From Reinekea sp. G2M2-21 (lineage in GTDB: Bacteria; Pseudomonadota; Gammaproteobacteria; Pseudomonadales; Natronospirillaceae), in NCBI RefSeq assembly GCF_015687175.1, contig NZ_JADPQG010000001.1:372001-436000 (forward strand): a DNA stretch of 64,000 bases, written 5' to 3'. The notes beneath the pieces were generated by a model, which saw only the letters and a program-made list of their open reading frames with translations, did no database searches and was not told where the DNA came from. The translations under genes were made by a program, and so were the position numbers. Positions 27,643-36,834 of this stretch are shown here, piece by piece. Numbering within the stretch: the first letter of the stretch is position 1; each line of letters begins with the position of its first letter.

Positions 27643-28243
27643 ATGTCACCTCTAATGTTTTTTTTAAATAATGGCGAGCAAAACGTAAACGACTTTTGAT
27701 CGTCTCCTGTTTTTCCTGAGTGATGACGGCAATATCAGCCAATGAAAAACCATCCAATTGCAGCATCAGAGCTTCTCTTTGCGCAAAGGGCATTTGCACT
27801 AAAGCGTCATCAAATTTGGCCTGAATGTCCGGGTGTGTGGCGAAGGTCAGGTGTTCGTTCCAGTCTTCGTTGTCTTGCTCGGTAAGCTCATCCAGTGATG
27901 CCCATTGCCAACGGTTCAGTCGCCTCAGTTCATCAATAAGCGCATGACGACCAGTGGTGAACAACCAGGTGCGGAACTGTGCCTGGTTGGTCTGAAATCG
28001 GTCAGGTCGCTCCACTAATTTGAGCCAGGTGGCCTGACAAATATCTTCAGCCAGATGCGCATCCGACAGCGTCAGCAGAAAATGGTACAGCGCATCGCTG
28101 TGCCGCTGTATCAAAATCGATAACGCCGCTTGGGTACACTGAGTCTGGTATTGAACCAGCAGTTGTTCGTCGCTGAGTTGGTGGTAGAACGATTCATCTG
28201 ATCGATCTTGCCACCAACGTTGTATCTGGCTGATGAGTGTCAA
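27632..28243 (-). CDS. ECF-type RNA polymerase sigma factor
   Basis: A 203 aa sigma-70 family protein. Region 2 contains LAEDICQATWLKLVERPDRF and FRTWLFTTGRHALIDELRR; region 4 contains PFAQREALMLQLDGFSLADI followed by a helix-turn-helix ending in TIKSRLRFARHYLKK. It is the middle gene of a minus-strand operon, 18 bases after a vWA lipoprotein gene and overlapping the anti-sigma-like gene. Target promoters unknown. Confidence 0.9.
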   Translation of the reverse strand: MTLISQIQRWWQDRSDESFYHQLSDEQLLVQYQTQCTQAALSILIQRHSDALYHFLLTLSDAHLAEDICQATWLKLVERPDRFQTNQAQFRTWLFTTGRHALIDELRRLNRWQWASLDELTEQDNEDWNEHLTFATHPDIQAKFDDALVQMPFAQREALMLQLDGFSLADIAVITQEKQETIKSRLRFARHYLKKTLEVTYES

Positions 28244-28261
28244 CGGGTATTCCTGAGGCGG

Positions 28262-29953
28262 TTATTCTATCGCTTGCGCGTTTTTCACCAACTGTAGCAG
28301 TTCCTGGCGGTATCCCCAACGGTCTTCCGCCAAGCTCTGTTCAATCGCCTTCTGCGAAGGTGGGTAAGTCCAATCAGCCAGGTAAGGACTGTTGCGCAAA
28401 TGCTCGGCGAACCCTGCGACAGCGCTCGCCAGTAACATGGCATTTGAAGCGGTCTTGTTGTGCAACCGAGTGACCGGAATGCTCATCAGTTGGCTGTGCT
28501 GTTCATTGGGCTTTTTGTATCGCACTTTCACGAACGCCAGTTCCTGACTGTTGCTCTTTGTCGCCGAAGCTGTGTCTTGATAGCGCAGCGGATCGGTAAA
28601 ACGAAATTCACTGTCTGTGGTCACAATTTCATACAACGCGGTAACCGTGTGGCCAGCGCCCATTTCTCCGGCGTCGATCTTGTCGTTGTTAAAGTCTTCA
28701 CGTTCGAGTAAACGGTTGTCGTAACCGATCAAACGATACTCAGCCACCTGCGCGGGGTTGAACTCGACCTGAATCTTCACATCCTTGGCCACTGTTTGTA
28801 GCGTTGAGGTGAGTTGCTCAGCGAAAATTTTTCGGGCTTCCTGAAAACTGTCGATGTAATAAGCACTGCCATTGCCATGATTGGACAGCTCTTCCATCAG
28901 GTAGTCGTTGTAGTTTCCAGTGCCAAAGCCCAAGACGTTGAGGAAAACCCCGGTATCACGTTTGTTTTCAATCAGGTCTTTCAGAGCATCAAGGTTCGTG
29001 GTGCCGACATTAAAATCACCGTCCGTACCCAGAATAACCCGGTTGATGCTGTCGGTTTTAAAATTCTGTTGCGCCAGTTGATAGGCAAGATGAATGCCCG
29101 CGCTGCCGTGAGTGCTGCCACCTGCGCGCAGGTTGTTGATGGCGTTCATGATCTGTGCTTTTTGATCACCGCTGGTGGGCTCCAATACGACCCCGGAGTC
29201 ACCCGCATAAACTGCAATGGCAACGTGGTCTTGCGGTCGAAGCTGATTCACCAATAAATTGAAACTGCGCTGCATCAGAGGCAGTTTGTCGGCTGCATTC
29301 ATCGAGCCGGAGACGTCAAGCAGGAACACCAGGTTTAACGGTGGCAGATCATCCATGTTTGAGCGGTAGGCCTGCAAGGAGACGCGCATGAGTTGCGTGT
29401 TTTCATTCCACGGGGTTGGCATCAGTTCGGTTTCAATACCGATCGGTTCGTCGATCGACTCCGGCGAAGCCAGCTGATAGTCAAAGTAATTTATGAATTC
29501 TTCTACTCGAACAGCATCAGCAGGTGGCAACTGCCCACCCATTAAATAACGTCTGGCGTTGGTGTAACTTGCCGTGTCGACATCGGTTGAGAAGGTGCTG
29601 ACCGGGTTAACCAATACCTGTTGGATTTTAGATATGACGGTATCGGCGTAGTTTTCCCGGTTTTCGTCTACCGGGAGTACAGGCTGGGTGGGTAAAATGA
29701 TGTTCGCAGCGCGTTGACCAGTGGGCGCTGTCTTTGCCAGAGCTGATGACGCCATTGACTCCTGCACCATGGGGGCAGGGCTGGATGCGTATTCAGCGTC
29801 ACTGACCATCAGATCCATTTGCACTTCTTCTGCAATCGGCGCCGGTGTCACCTGAGTGACTTGTTTTGTGGAATCTGACTCGATTGGAGACTGCGCCCCG
29901 CAGCTGACCAGCAGCACGGCAGCGAACAAACTGGAAGTGGTTAATTTCATCAT
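28262..29953 (-). CDS. YfbK-like von Willebrand factor A lipoprotein
   Basis: A 563 aa lipoprotein: signal peptide with lipobox LVSC (residues ~15-18), a low-complexity linker, an N-terminal vWA-associated domain (FSTDVDTASYTNARRYL), a vWA domain with an intact metal site (FLLDVSGSMN) and a C-terminal DUF3520-type domain. E. coli YfbK has the same order. The ATG at 29953 is chosen for its GGA ribosome site and the lipoprotein signal; the longer frame is not supported. It leads the operon with the ECF sigma and the anti-sigma-like gene, hinting at envelope signalling. Confidence 0.85.
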   Translation of the reverse strand: MMKLTTSSLFAAVLLVSCGAQSPIESDSTKQVTQVTPAPIAEEVQMDLMVSDAEYASSPAPMVQESMASSALAKTAPTGQRAANIILPTQPVLPVDENRENYADTVISKIQQVLVNPVSTFSTDVDTASYTNARRYLMGGQLPPADAVRVEEFINYFDYQLASPESIDEPIGIETELMPTPWNENTQLMRVSLQAYRSNMDDLPPLNLVFLLDVSGSMNAADKLPLMQRSFNLLVNQLRPQDHVAIAVYAGDSGVVLEPTSGDQKAQIMNAINNLRAGGSTHGSAGIHLAYQLAQQNFKTDSINRVILGTDGDFNVGTTNLDALKDLIENKRDTGVFLNVLGFGTGNYNDYLMEELSNHGNGSAYYIDSFQEARKIFAEQLTSTLQTVAKDVKIQVEFNPAQVAEYRLIGYDNRLLEREDFNNDKIDAGEMGAGHTVTALYEIVTTDSEFRFTDPLRYQDTASATKSNSQELAFVKVRYKKPNEQHSQLMSIPVTRLHNKTASNAMLLASAVAGFAEHLRNSPYLADWTYPPSQKAIEQSLAEDRWGYRQELLQLVKNAQAIE

Positions 29954-30109
29954 GATTGTATCCAACAGTAGTGGGTGTATCACTTAAACGCCTGAGCATC
30001 AGAAAAGGGGTAAAACTTTTTTTATTTTTTTGCTGATACCGTACCAAGGGTGGATCGGTTTCACGTAGCGGGCCTGTTACACTGGGCATACCCAATTAAA
30101 GTTTCCTTC

Positions 30110-31012
30110 ATGCCAGATTCATTGCCGCGCCCTTTAGCCATTACTATCCTGATTTTTGCAGCCACCTTGTTTGCTGCGAACCACGTATCGGCGCGTTTTG
30201 CGTTTGATGACGGTGCGGGTTTAGTACTGGCGTTGGTAGCCCGCAGCAGCGTCGCTTTCCTGATTATGGCCACCATCGTGCTGGTACGACGTCAGCCTAT
30301 GACGGTTCCTGCGGGCAATCGAGGTTGGCAATTGGCCCTTGGTGTGTTGATCACTCTTCAAAGTCTGTCATTGTACGCCGCCGTTGCTCGCATCCCCGTG
30401 GCGATAGCTTTGCTGTTGATCAACAGCTGGCCTTTGTTATACACACTGTTGAATTGGGTGATTAACGGACAACGTCCCCACTTGGGGTTTGTGTTGATAC
30501 TGGCGCTGATTCTCATCGGGTTGGTCATGGTGTTGGACATCCCGGGTTGGCTTGCCAATCCATCGGCATTAGGTGATGACTGGGCCGTTGGGGTAATGCT
30601 TGCGATACTGGCCAGCGTTTTTTTAGCATTGGCCATGTGGCTGACGAATCATCAATTGGCGCGAATGCCCGGCGCAGTGCGCAGTGCGTACACCATGTTT
30701 ATCGTGACCGTGTCTCTGGTCGTGGCAGGTAGTGCCAGGGTTATTGGCGACGGCTTTGCAGTGCCTGAGCATGTGCAAGGGTGGTTGGGTATCATTAGTT
30801 TGGCCCTGTGTTATGGCATTGCGTCGACGGTGTTGTTTGTTTTAGCGCCCCGTTTAAATATTGCGCGTAATGCGCCCATTCTTAATTTCGAACCGGTCGC
30901 TTCGTTGTTGTTGAGCTACATAGTTCTGGGGCAGGTGCTGTCGTTCGTGCAGTTGTTGGGTGGTGCGGTGGTCTTGAGCGGCATAGTGATGCTCAGTGTG
31001 TCCAAGCACTGA
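30110..31012 (+). CDS. EamA/DMT-family transporter
   Basis: A 300 aa ten-helix permease built from two EamA repeats, with the family's Pro/Gly-rich helix ends and a C-terminal EPVASLLLSYIVLGQ motif. The start at 30110 removes a non-hydrophobic extension that opens with GTG at 30050. It is divergent from the vWA lipoprotein and has no operon partner. Substrate unknown. Confidence 0.82.
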   Translation: MPDSLPRPLAITILIFAATLFAANHVSARFAFDDGAGLVLALVARSSVAFLIMATIVLVRRQPMTVPAGNRGWQLALGVLITLQSLSLYAAVARIPVAIALLLINSWPLLYTLLNWVINGQRPHLGFVLILALILIGLVMVLDIPGWLANPSALGDDWAVGVMLAILASVFLALAMWLTNHQLARMPGAVRSAYTMFIVTVSLVVAGSARVIGDGFAVPEHVQGWLGIISLALCYGIASTVLFVLAPRLNIARNAPILNFEPVASLLLSYIVLGQVLSFVQLLGGAVVLSGIVMLSVSKH

Positions 31013-31030
31013 ACATCAACAACTGACCGG

Positions 31031-31573
31031 CTAGGCCTTCAGGAACCCGTATTGCGATTGGACAAAACCGTTCTGGTAGGCACGTGTTGCGACGTGTCTG
31101 AGTTTGACATCTTTCGGCAATGGACCGCCAAACAACGACACGCCTTCGCCAAGCAGAATTGGCACTGTGGTGATGGTGATGTCGGTCAATAGCCCAGCGG
31201 CAATAAAATCCTGAATAACACGCGAACCGTCAACATATAGGTGGCTGTCACCTTCCGCTTCGAGCAACTGAACCACATCCTGGGCACTGCCATTGAACAA
31301 CTGAACATTGTCACCCAGTGATTCCGGAATGGTTTTTAGCGTACTGGACATCACGATGGCGCGTTGTGTCTGGTAAGGCCATTCAGGAAAGGTCAGGATG
31401 CGTTGGAAGGTTTTCCGACCCATGACAACGCAGGTAACTGACGACACGAAAGCCTCATAACCGTAGTCTTCGGTTGCATCTGAACTGGCGTCTTCTAACC
31501 AGTCGATTGAGTTGTCGGCTCTGGAAATGTAACCGTCTAGTGATGTAGCAATGAATGCAGAGGCATGCATCAT
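31031..31573 (-). CDS. Dihydrofolate reductase-like (RibD C-terminal family) protein
   Basis: A 180 aa single-domain protein of the RibD-C/DHFR superfamily: FIATSLDGYISRADNSIDWLED, VVMGRKTFQRI, LYVDGSRVIQDFI and LLGEGVSLFG are typical NADPH-binding and substrate-side motifs. GGAG is well placed before the ATG. Members of this group (YyaP/YwjB type) are mostly uncharacterised reductases; it is unlikely to be the housekeeping FolA. Confidence 0.85.
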   Translation of the reverse strand: MMHASAFIATSLDGYISRADNSIDWLEDASSDATEDYGYEAFVSSVTCVVMGRKTFQRILTFPEWPYQTQRAIVMSSTLKTIPESLGDNVQLFNGSAQDVVQLLEAEGDSHLYVDGSRVIQDFIAAGLLTDITITTVPILLGEGVSLFGGPLPKDVKLRHVATRAYQNGFVQSQYGFLKA

Positions 31574-31638
31574 GGAGGACTCCTTATTATTGTTGTCAGT
31601 CCACAGAGCATAGACATGTTTTTTTCGTTTGAATATTG

Positions 31639-31693
31639 AGGCAGGTCAGCTGTTGAACCGACAGTGGTATTCAACTGCTGCTGTTACCTGCCT
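31639..31693 (-). terminator. Long hairpin between cytochrome P460 and reductase genes
   Basis: AGGCAGGT pairs with ACCTGCCT, and inside it GTTGAA pairs with TTCAAC, giving a two-part stem of over 50 bases ten bases after the P460 stop. There is no T-run. It may end or protect the P460 transcript. Confidence 0.4.
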
Positions 31694-31703
31694 GTGAGAT
31701 CTA

Positions 31704-32231
31704 TTACTGGAACGTCTTCAATGATTCCTGGTTACTGAACACAAAGTCATTCGCCAGTGCAATGGTGTGGCACCCGGCGCAAAACTGATCATCGGTTTTG
31801 GCCTCTTTTTGATAGCCTCGGGACCAAGCCCAGTTTTCCGCCGGATTGGCAGCCGTATCGCTGACTTTTACCATGATCGTCAGGCCAGGTTTGTGTTGCT
31901 GCTCAAGCTGTTCCAGCGTTTTGTACTGCTCTTTGACCACCACTGTGCCAACAGGATAACGATAAGGAGCGTTACCCGAGCTCGCGGCTATCCCGATATC
32001 GTTGACGTATATTTGCCGAAACCCTGTCGCACCCTCGTGCAGGTTGCCAATAAATCCGGTGTGGTCGCCCGTGATCGGCTTGTTATTGATTTTGGTCCAT
32101 TGCTGATAATCCGCCCAGCGAGGGTCTGCGTCAGCCGTCGAAAGTACGGCGCAACTGCTGAACAGTAAAGGCGCACAAAGCAAACCTAATTTGAATGTTT
32201 TCTGTGTGAGTGTCTTTAGTGGAGTGCTCAT
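31704..32231 (-). CDS. Cytochrome P460 family lipoprotein
   Basis: A 175 aa exported c-type haem protein. The N-terminus looks like a lipoprotein signal (LLFSSC), the body carries P460-type stretches (GFRQIYVNDIGIAA, GTVVVKEQY) and the C-terminal haem site is CAGCH. Cytochromes P460 in nitrifiers and methanotrophs oxidise hydroxylamine or handle NO; the wider family's role is unclear. It stands alone between fumarase and the reductase gene. Confidence 0.85.
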   Translation of the reverse strand: MSTPLKTLTQKTFKLGLLCAPLLFSSCAVLSTADADPRWADYQQWTKINNKPITGDHTGFIGNLHEGATGFRQIYVNDIGIAASSGNAPYRYPVGTVVVKEQYKTLEQLEQQHKPGLTIMVKVSDTAANPAENWAWSRGYQKEAKTDDQFCAGCHTIALANDFVFSNQESLKTFQ

Positions 32232-32297
32232 CCGTTTTCCTTAGCGATGTGGGTGAGCGTTAAGACCATGAGATGGCCAATAAGTTTTCGAAAGGTT

Positions 32298-32322
32298 AAA
32301 AAAAAGCCGCAAAAGCGGCTTT
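32298..32322 (-). terminator. Rho-independent terminator after fumarase
   Basis: On the minus strand AAAGCCGC, loop TTTT, GCGGCTTT runs into eight T residues, 23 bases past the fumarase stop. Confidence 0.9.
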
Positions 32323-32344
32323 AGGGATAAATGACACTGCCTAT

Positions 32345-33859
32345 TCAGCTGATTTCTTTCGCCGCAATTTTCGCCGCCCACTGTTTTGGACCGGTGCGAT
32401 GTACAGACTCACCGTTGGTATCAACTGCAACGGTGACTGGCATTTCATCCAGTTCAAATTCGTAAATGGCTTCCATACCTAGGTCTTCAAACGCAACAAC
32501 CTTGGCACTGCGAATGGCTTTAGACACCAGATAAGCGGCACCACCGACGGCCATTAAGTAGGCCGCCTTGTGTTTCTGAATGGCGTCAATTGCCACTGGG
32601 CCACGCTCTGCCTTGCCGACCATAGCAATCAGACCGGTATGCTCTAGAACGGTGTCGGTGAACTTATCCATGCGGGTGGCCGTAGTTGGTCCGGCAGGAC
32701 CTACCGCTTCCTCGCGCACGGGGTCAACAGGACCGACGTAATAGATGACTTTGTTGGTTAAATCGACGGGCAGTTTTTCACCCTTATTTATCATATCGAC
32801 CATGCGTTTGTGCGCGGCATCGCGACCCGTGTACATTTTGCCTGATAACAGTAGTGTTTCACCGGGTTTCCAGTCGAGCATGTCCTCTTTTTTCAGCGTG
32901 TCCAGGTTCACCTTACGGGCCGATGGGCCGGCTTCCCAGACAATGTTGGGCCAGTCGGATAATTTAGGCGTCGGTAATTCAGCAACGCCAGTTCCGTCCA
33001 GCTCAAAATGCACGTGGCGCGTGGCCGCACAATTCGGGATCACCGCAACAGGTTTGTTGGCGGCATGCGTGGGAGCTTCCATTACTTTAACGTCCAAAAC
33101 GGTGGTCAGACCACCCAGTCCCTGCGCACCAATGCCCAGTTTGTTAACCTTTTCCATGATTTCCAGCCGCAACTCTTCGCCTCGGTTGGACGCGCCTCGG
33201 GCCTGAAGTTCCTGGATATTGATGGGTTCCATCAGGCTTTCTTTCGCCATAATCATGGCTTTTTCCGCTGTGCCGCCGATACCGATACCGAGCATGCCCG
33301 GTGGGCACCAACCCGCGCCCATTTCAGGAACCACTTTGAGAATCCAGTCGACAATGGAGTCACTGGGGTTCAGCATGGCAAATTTGGTTTTTGCTTCGGA
33401 ACCGCCCCCTTTGGCTGCTACCTGGACATCAACCTTGTTGCCTGGGACCAAACGGGTATGAATCACCGCAGGTGTGTTGTCGCCGGTATTTTTTCTTGCG
33501 CCATCCGGGTCGGCCAAAATTGAAGCACGCAGAACATTGTCTGGATGCAGGTAAGCGCGTCGAACGCCTTCATTGATCATATCTTCAACGCTCATGGTGG
33601 CGTCACTGAACCTTACGTCCATACCAATATTGATAAATACCGTCACGATGCCGGTGTCCTGACAGATTGGCCGATGACCTTCCGCACACATGCGGCTGTT
33701 GATCAGAATCTGCGCCATGGCGTCTTTTGCTGCCGGAGATTCTTCGCGCTGGTACGCTTCGTGTACAGCGTCGATAAAGTCTTTTGGGTGGTAATAGGAA
33801 ATATACTGCAAAGCGTCGGCTACACTTTGAACCAAGTCTTCCTGCTTAATGTCGGTCAT
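32345..33859 (-). CDS. Class I (iron-sulphur) fumarate hydratase
   Basis: It interconverts fumarate and malate in the TCA cycle using a labile 4Fe-4S cluster. The 504 aa protein has the N-terminal alpha part (CAEGHRPICQDTGIVTVF, GGGSEAKTKFAML, GWCPPGMLGIGIGGTAEKA) and the C-terminal beta part (YYVGPVDPVREEAVGPAGPTT, RMDKFT) fused, like FumA/FumB. The ATG at 33859 has GGAGAG just before it, better than the ATG four codons earlier. It has its own terminator. Confidence 0.92.
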   Translation of the reverse strand: MTDIKQEDLVQSVADALQYISYYHPKDFIDAVHEAYQREESPAAKDAMAQILINSRMCAEGHRPICQDTGIVTVFINIGMDVRFSDATMSVEDMINEGVRRAYLHPDNVLRASILADPDGARKNTGDNTPAVIHTRLVPGNKVDVQVAAKGGGSEAKTKFAMLNPSDSIVDWILKVVPEMGAGWCPPGMLGIGIGGTAEKAMIMAKESLMEPINIQELQARGASNRGEELRLEIMEKVNKLGIGAQGLGGLTTVLDVKVMEAPTHAANKPVAVIPNCAATRHVHFELDGTGVAELPTPKLSDWPNIVWEAGPSARKVNLDTLKKEDMLDWKPGETLLLSGKMYTGRDAAHKRMVDMINKGEKLPVDLTNKVIYYVGPVDPVREEAVGPAGPTTATRMDKFTDTVLEHTGLIAMVGKAERGPVAIDAIQKHKAAYLMAVGGAAYLVSKAIRSAKVVAFEDLGMEAIYEFELDEMPVTVAVDTNGESVHRTGPKQWAAKIAAKEIS

Positions 33860-34061
33860 TGTTCTCTCCATTTGGCCAGCAGATTGATGGACACCTGCAT
33901 TGTTGTTTTATGACAATAATGGGCGCGCATTGTACATGAAAAAGGGGGACGGGCGGTCATAATCCAATGGTCGCAGTCGTGCCTGATGATAGTGAACTGC
34001 TTGCAAAATTCAAACGCTCGTTTAAATTATTCGGGCAAATAATAAAATTTAAGGTTATTCA

Positions 34062-34802
34062 ATGTCTGAAATAGAAACCCGGCTCGACAATGGTGTTCTG
34101 GAAGTTCAGTTCAATCGCCCTGAAAAGAAAAATGCCATCACCGAACAGATGTACAAGGATCTGGCACAAGCGTTTGTCAGCGCGCGGGTGAACGATGACA
34201 TACGCGTTGTACTCATATCCGGTCACAAATCCTGTTTTACAGCAGGAAACGACTTAAAAGATTTTCTTGAGAACCCGCCGGAAGACGATGACTCGCCGGT
34301 ATTCCGTTTTCTGCAGACTGTCGCCGATTTCCCAAAGCCTATTGTGGCTGCTGTGAATGGTCCGGCCATTGGTATTGGAACTACCTTGCTGTTGCATTGT
34401 GATCTGGTGTTTTCCGGTGAGGGAGCAAAATTTCAGTTGCCGTTTGTGAACCTGGGGTTGGTGCCGGAATTTGCCTCCTCTTATCTACTGCCTCTGCGGG
34501 TCGGCCATGCCAAGGCCTCTGAATGGCTGTTAACTGGCAAAATGTTTGATGCCCATGAAGCCAAATCGGCAGGGCTTATCAATGAAGTCTATAAAGATGA
34601 GCAGTTCTTCAGTGCCGCTTTGCATCACGCACAGAAGCTGGCGCAATTGCCAAATGAGTCGGTCATGATCAGCAAGCGCCTGATGAAGCAGACTTATATG
34701 TCTCACACCTTGCAGATTATGGACGAAGAGGGGGCGTTGTTTCGTCGTCGTTTGGCCAGCGATGACTTCAAAAAAGCGGTCGATGCCTTTTTAAGTCGCT
34801 AA
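34062..34802 (+). CDS. Enoyl-CoA hydratase/isomerase family protein
   Basis: A 246 aa crotonase-fold protein with FNRPEKKNAITEQMY, the oxyanion-hole segments FTAGNDLKDF and NGPAIGIGTTLLLHCD, and a Glu in LVPEFASSYLLP where the acid residue of the isomerase-type enzymes sits. It handles acyl-CoA substrates, probably in fatty-acid beta-oxidation. It stands alone, and a MITE-1 element begins three bases after its stop. Confidence 0.88.
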   Translation: MSEIETRLDNGVLEVQFNRPEKKNAITEQMYKDLAQAFVSARVNDDIRVVLISGHKSCFTAGNDLKDFLENPPEDDDSPVFRFLQTVADFPKPIVAAVNGPAIGIGTTLLLHCDLVFSGEGAKFQLPFVNLGLVPEFASSYLLPLRVGHAKASEWLLTGKMFDAHEAKSAGLINEVYKDEQFFSAALHHAQKLAQLPNESVMISKRLMKQTYMSHTLQIMDEEGALFRRRLASDDFKKAVDAFLSR

Positions 34803-34805
34803 CTA

Positions 34806-35335
34806 CTGTCCTGAGTCGGAAGTTCGTATCGTTTCAGAGCTAATGGGAAGCGCTGGTAAAAGGCGCTCTGACTAGAGAATATCGAGATCTTTTCAAGAAG
34901 AGCATCGCCGTAGTAGTGTTTTCCATTAGCTCCCTTCGGGCGCGACATTCAAGCTCTCTAGCGTCGTTCTGTCTCTTGTCAATGGAATAACCATTGACTG
35001 CGAGACACGCCTGGGGCAACTCTCATTAATTCAAATCACCACAGTCCTATCAGATCGATAGGATGAGCGAGGCGTGTGTTGCAGGGAATGGCGAGTCCTT
35101 TTTAAAACACACAACAATGCTCAGTCATCGACCAGAAGGACCCGGAGGGCGGGGCTGAAATGGCAAATTTCGTTGTTAAGTCCTTTGCCAAGATGATGAA
35201 TATTGCCTGCAGTACTTGCCTCGAATTTTGCGCATTTCTTCACCCGCTGAGGTAGGGAGCAATTATTCAGAGTTGCCCTAGCTTTAGAACTTGAATGGCA
35301 TGCATGAATACATGCGAACTTCTAATTCAGAGCAC
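34806..35335. repeat. MITE-1 copy B, containing a nested inverted MITE-2
   Basis: Same element as copy A: CTGTCCTGAGTCGGAAGTTC at left and the inverse (GAACTTCTAATTCAGAGCAC) at right, flanked by TA on both sides. In this copy the inner stem reads AGCTAATGG / CCATTAGCT where copy A has AGCGAATGG / CCATTCGCT, a paired change that keeps the helix. The right-hand terminal C plus TA provide the TAG stop of the adjacent minus-strand hydrolase gene. Confidence 0.85.
35014..35278 (-). repeat. MITE-2 copy B, nested and inverted
   Basis: A 265-base element ending in GGGCAACTCTCATTAATT and its inverse AATTATTCAGAGTTGCCC, flanked by TG at left (a mutated TA) and TA at right. It sits at the same internal site of MITE-1 as copy A but points the other way. 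Confidence 0.85.
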
Positions 35336-36834
35336 TAATTTGTCGCGACTCGATCATCTCTGCGTTCAGGCTGTTGAAAAAGATACCAGTCTGGGCGCTT
35401 CCACGAACCAATAAACGCTTCCTTAGTCGATTGAAACGCCACGCCATCTTTCTCATTGCTGTCGATAAACATCACCAGCTCTATCTTCTGGTCGGGTGTT
35501 CCTACCGTTTCATCGTACCAACGGGCAATTTCGCTGGGGGTCAGCATCTTATTTCCCACCGCACGATAAAGCGGGAATTCCAATCCGCTTTGATTAGCAC
35601 TGGGTTGGTAGGCTTTGTAAATCAGTTCACTGCAGACCAGGGCATTGTCGCTGTCGAAATCGAAATGGAAGTCATAAGGCTGCCCTGTATACAGGAAAGA
35701 CGCGTAGATGGCCTTGGCCTTTTCAAGACGACTGACCATAGGGCGGAATACAGCAGCCCCGTCAGCGTCTAATGAGGTTTCAATGGAATTGAATATCACA
35801 CCCGCATCAAGCGCTTCAATGACGCGGATGTCGCCACCATCGTCGTAGCCCGGGTGTTCATCGTAAATCCGGCTGGTTTGCCTGAGCAGGTCTTCATACG
35901 ATTCGGCGCCCATGCTGGACACCCAAGCGTTAATCTCTGGCGTGTTAAAGTAGAGCGCACGCTCGGTCGGCGTTCCAATAAACATGGCCGAATGAGTCCA
36001 GAATCCGGGAATCCCAACGTTGGTTAAACGCCATTCTTTTCGGGTCAGGTAAAAGTCTCCAGGCTCGAAATTACGGCTGAAAGCCAATGCCTGCTCTGGG
36101 GTGATAAGGGTTTTTCCAATACGCCACACTTTTACCTTGCCCATGCCTCGCGCAATGCCTTTCTGCATCGGGTAGTAGGTGTTGTACAGCGACCGTTTTA
36201 ATAAACCCGCGCTGTTGGAGGCCAACAGATGCAGCCGGTTGATCCTTGCGATTGACCTGCGGTCTTCCTCGATGAATGCGTCGATATCGTTTTGAGGGGT
36301 AGATACGTAGCTCAGGCTGAAATCGTCAAACTGATCGGTGGCAAAATCACTGAGCATCTGGTTGCTGAAACGCCGGTAAAAACTGCCCGGTAAGCCTGCT
36401 TCAGCGTGTTCGAGGTTGTACCATTTCACCAATTCAGCGTCCTGTTTTACCCGGCTGATAAATTCCAACCCAAAACGGTAGTGGGCGATAAATGCCAAGG
36501 CGTGCAACTGATTACGCAGATCAGGGTTTGACGTAACCAAGCGGGAGGTTCTAGTGTGATCTGACAGCAAGTTAAGCGTGCTCATGTAATCAAGGTACAG
36601 CTGCCAAGTATCCAGCGCGATTTGTTTTTGCTGGCGGTTCAATAAGGTATCTGTGTTTGGCTCGCGGTCAAAGATCTCTGGCGTGCGATCCATGAACTGA
36701 ATCAGGTTGGTCAGCCCTTGTCGCTGCATTTGAATGGCATCCAGCGTTTGTTGGACTGCAAAGGTATTGCTGATCAGCAAAAAACAAATCATCACTAGGC
36801 GCAGCTGGGTTAAATACATAGAGAATCGTTTCAC
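35335..36834 (-). CDS. YiiX-like permuted papain-fold cysteine hydrolase, exported
   Basis: A 499 aa protein with an N-terminal signal or anchor helix, a long helical region (~30-240) and a C-terminal YiiX/YebB-like NlpC/P60 domain. In the permuted order the catalytic His comes first (FWTHSAMFIG) and the Cys later (ALVCSELIYKAY). It probably cleaves an amide bond in the envelope, either peptide or acyl. It starts at a GTG directly after the sbcB stop (an ATG five codons in is an alternative). Its TAG stop is built from the MITE-1 end. Confidence 0.75.
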   Translation of the reverse strand: MKRFSMYLTQLRLVMICFLLISNTFAVQQTLDAIQMQRQGLTNLIQFMDRTPEIFDREPNTDTLLNRQQKQIALDTWQLYLDYMSTLNLLSDHTRTSRLVTSNPDLRNQLHALAFIAHYRFGLEFISRVKQDAELVKWYNLEHAEAGLPGSFYRRFSNQMLSDFATDQFDDFSLSYVSTPQNDIDAFIEEDRRSIARINRLHLLASNSAGLLKRSLYNTYYPMQKGIARGMGKVKVWRIGKTLITPEQALAFSRNFEPGDFYLTRKEWRLTNVGIPGFWTHSAMFIGTPTERALYFNTPEINAWVSSMGAESYEDLLRQTSRIYDEHPGYDDGGDIRVIEALDAGVIFNSIETSLDADGAAVFRPMVSRLEKAKAIYASFLYTGQPYDFHFDFDSDNALVCSELIYKAYQPSANQSGLEFPLYRAVGNKMLTPSEIARWYDETVGTPDQKIELVMFIDSNEKDGVAFQSTKEAFIGSWKRPDWYLFQQPERRDDRVATN

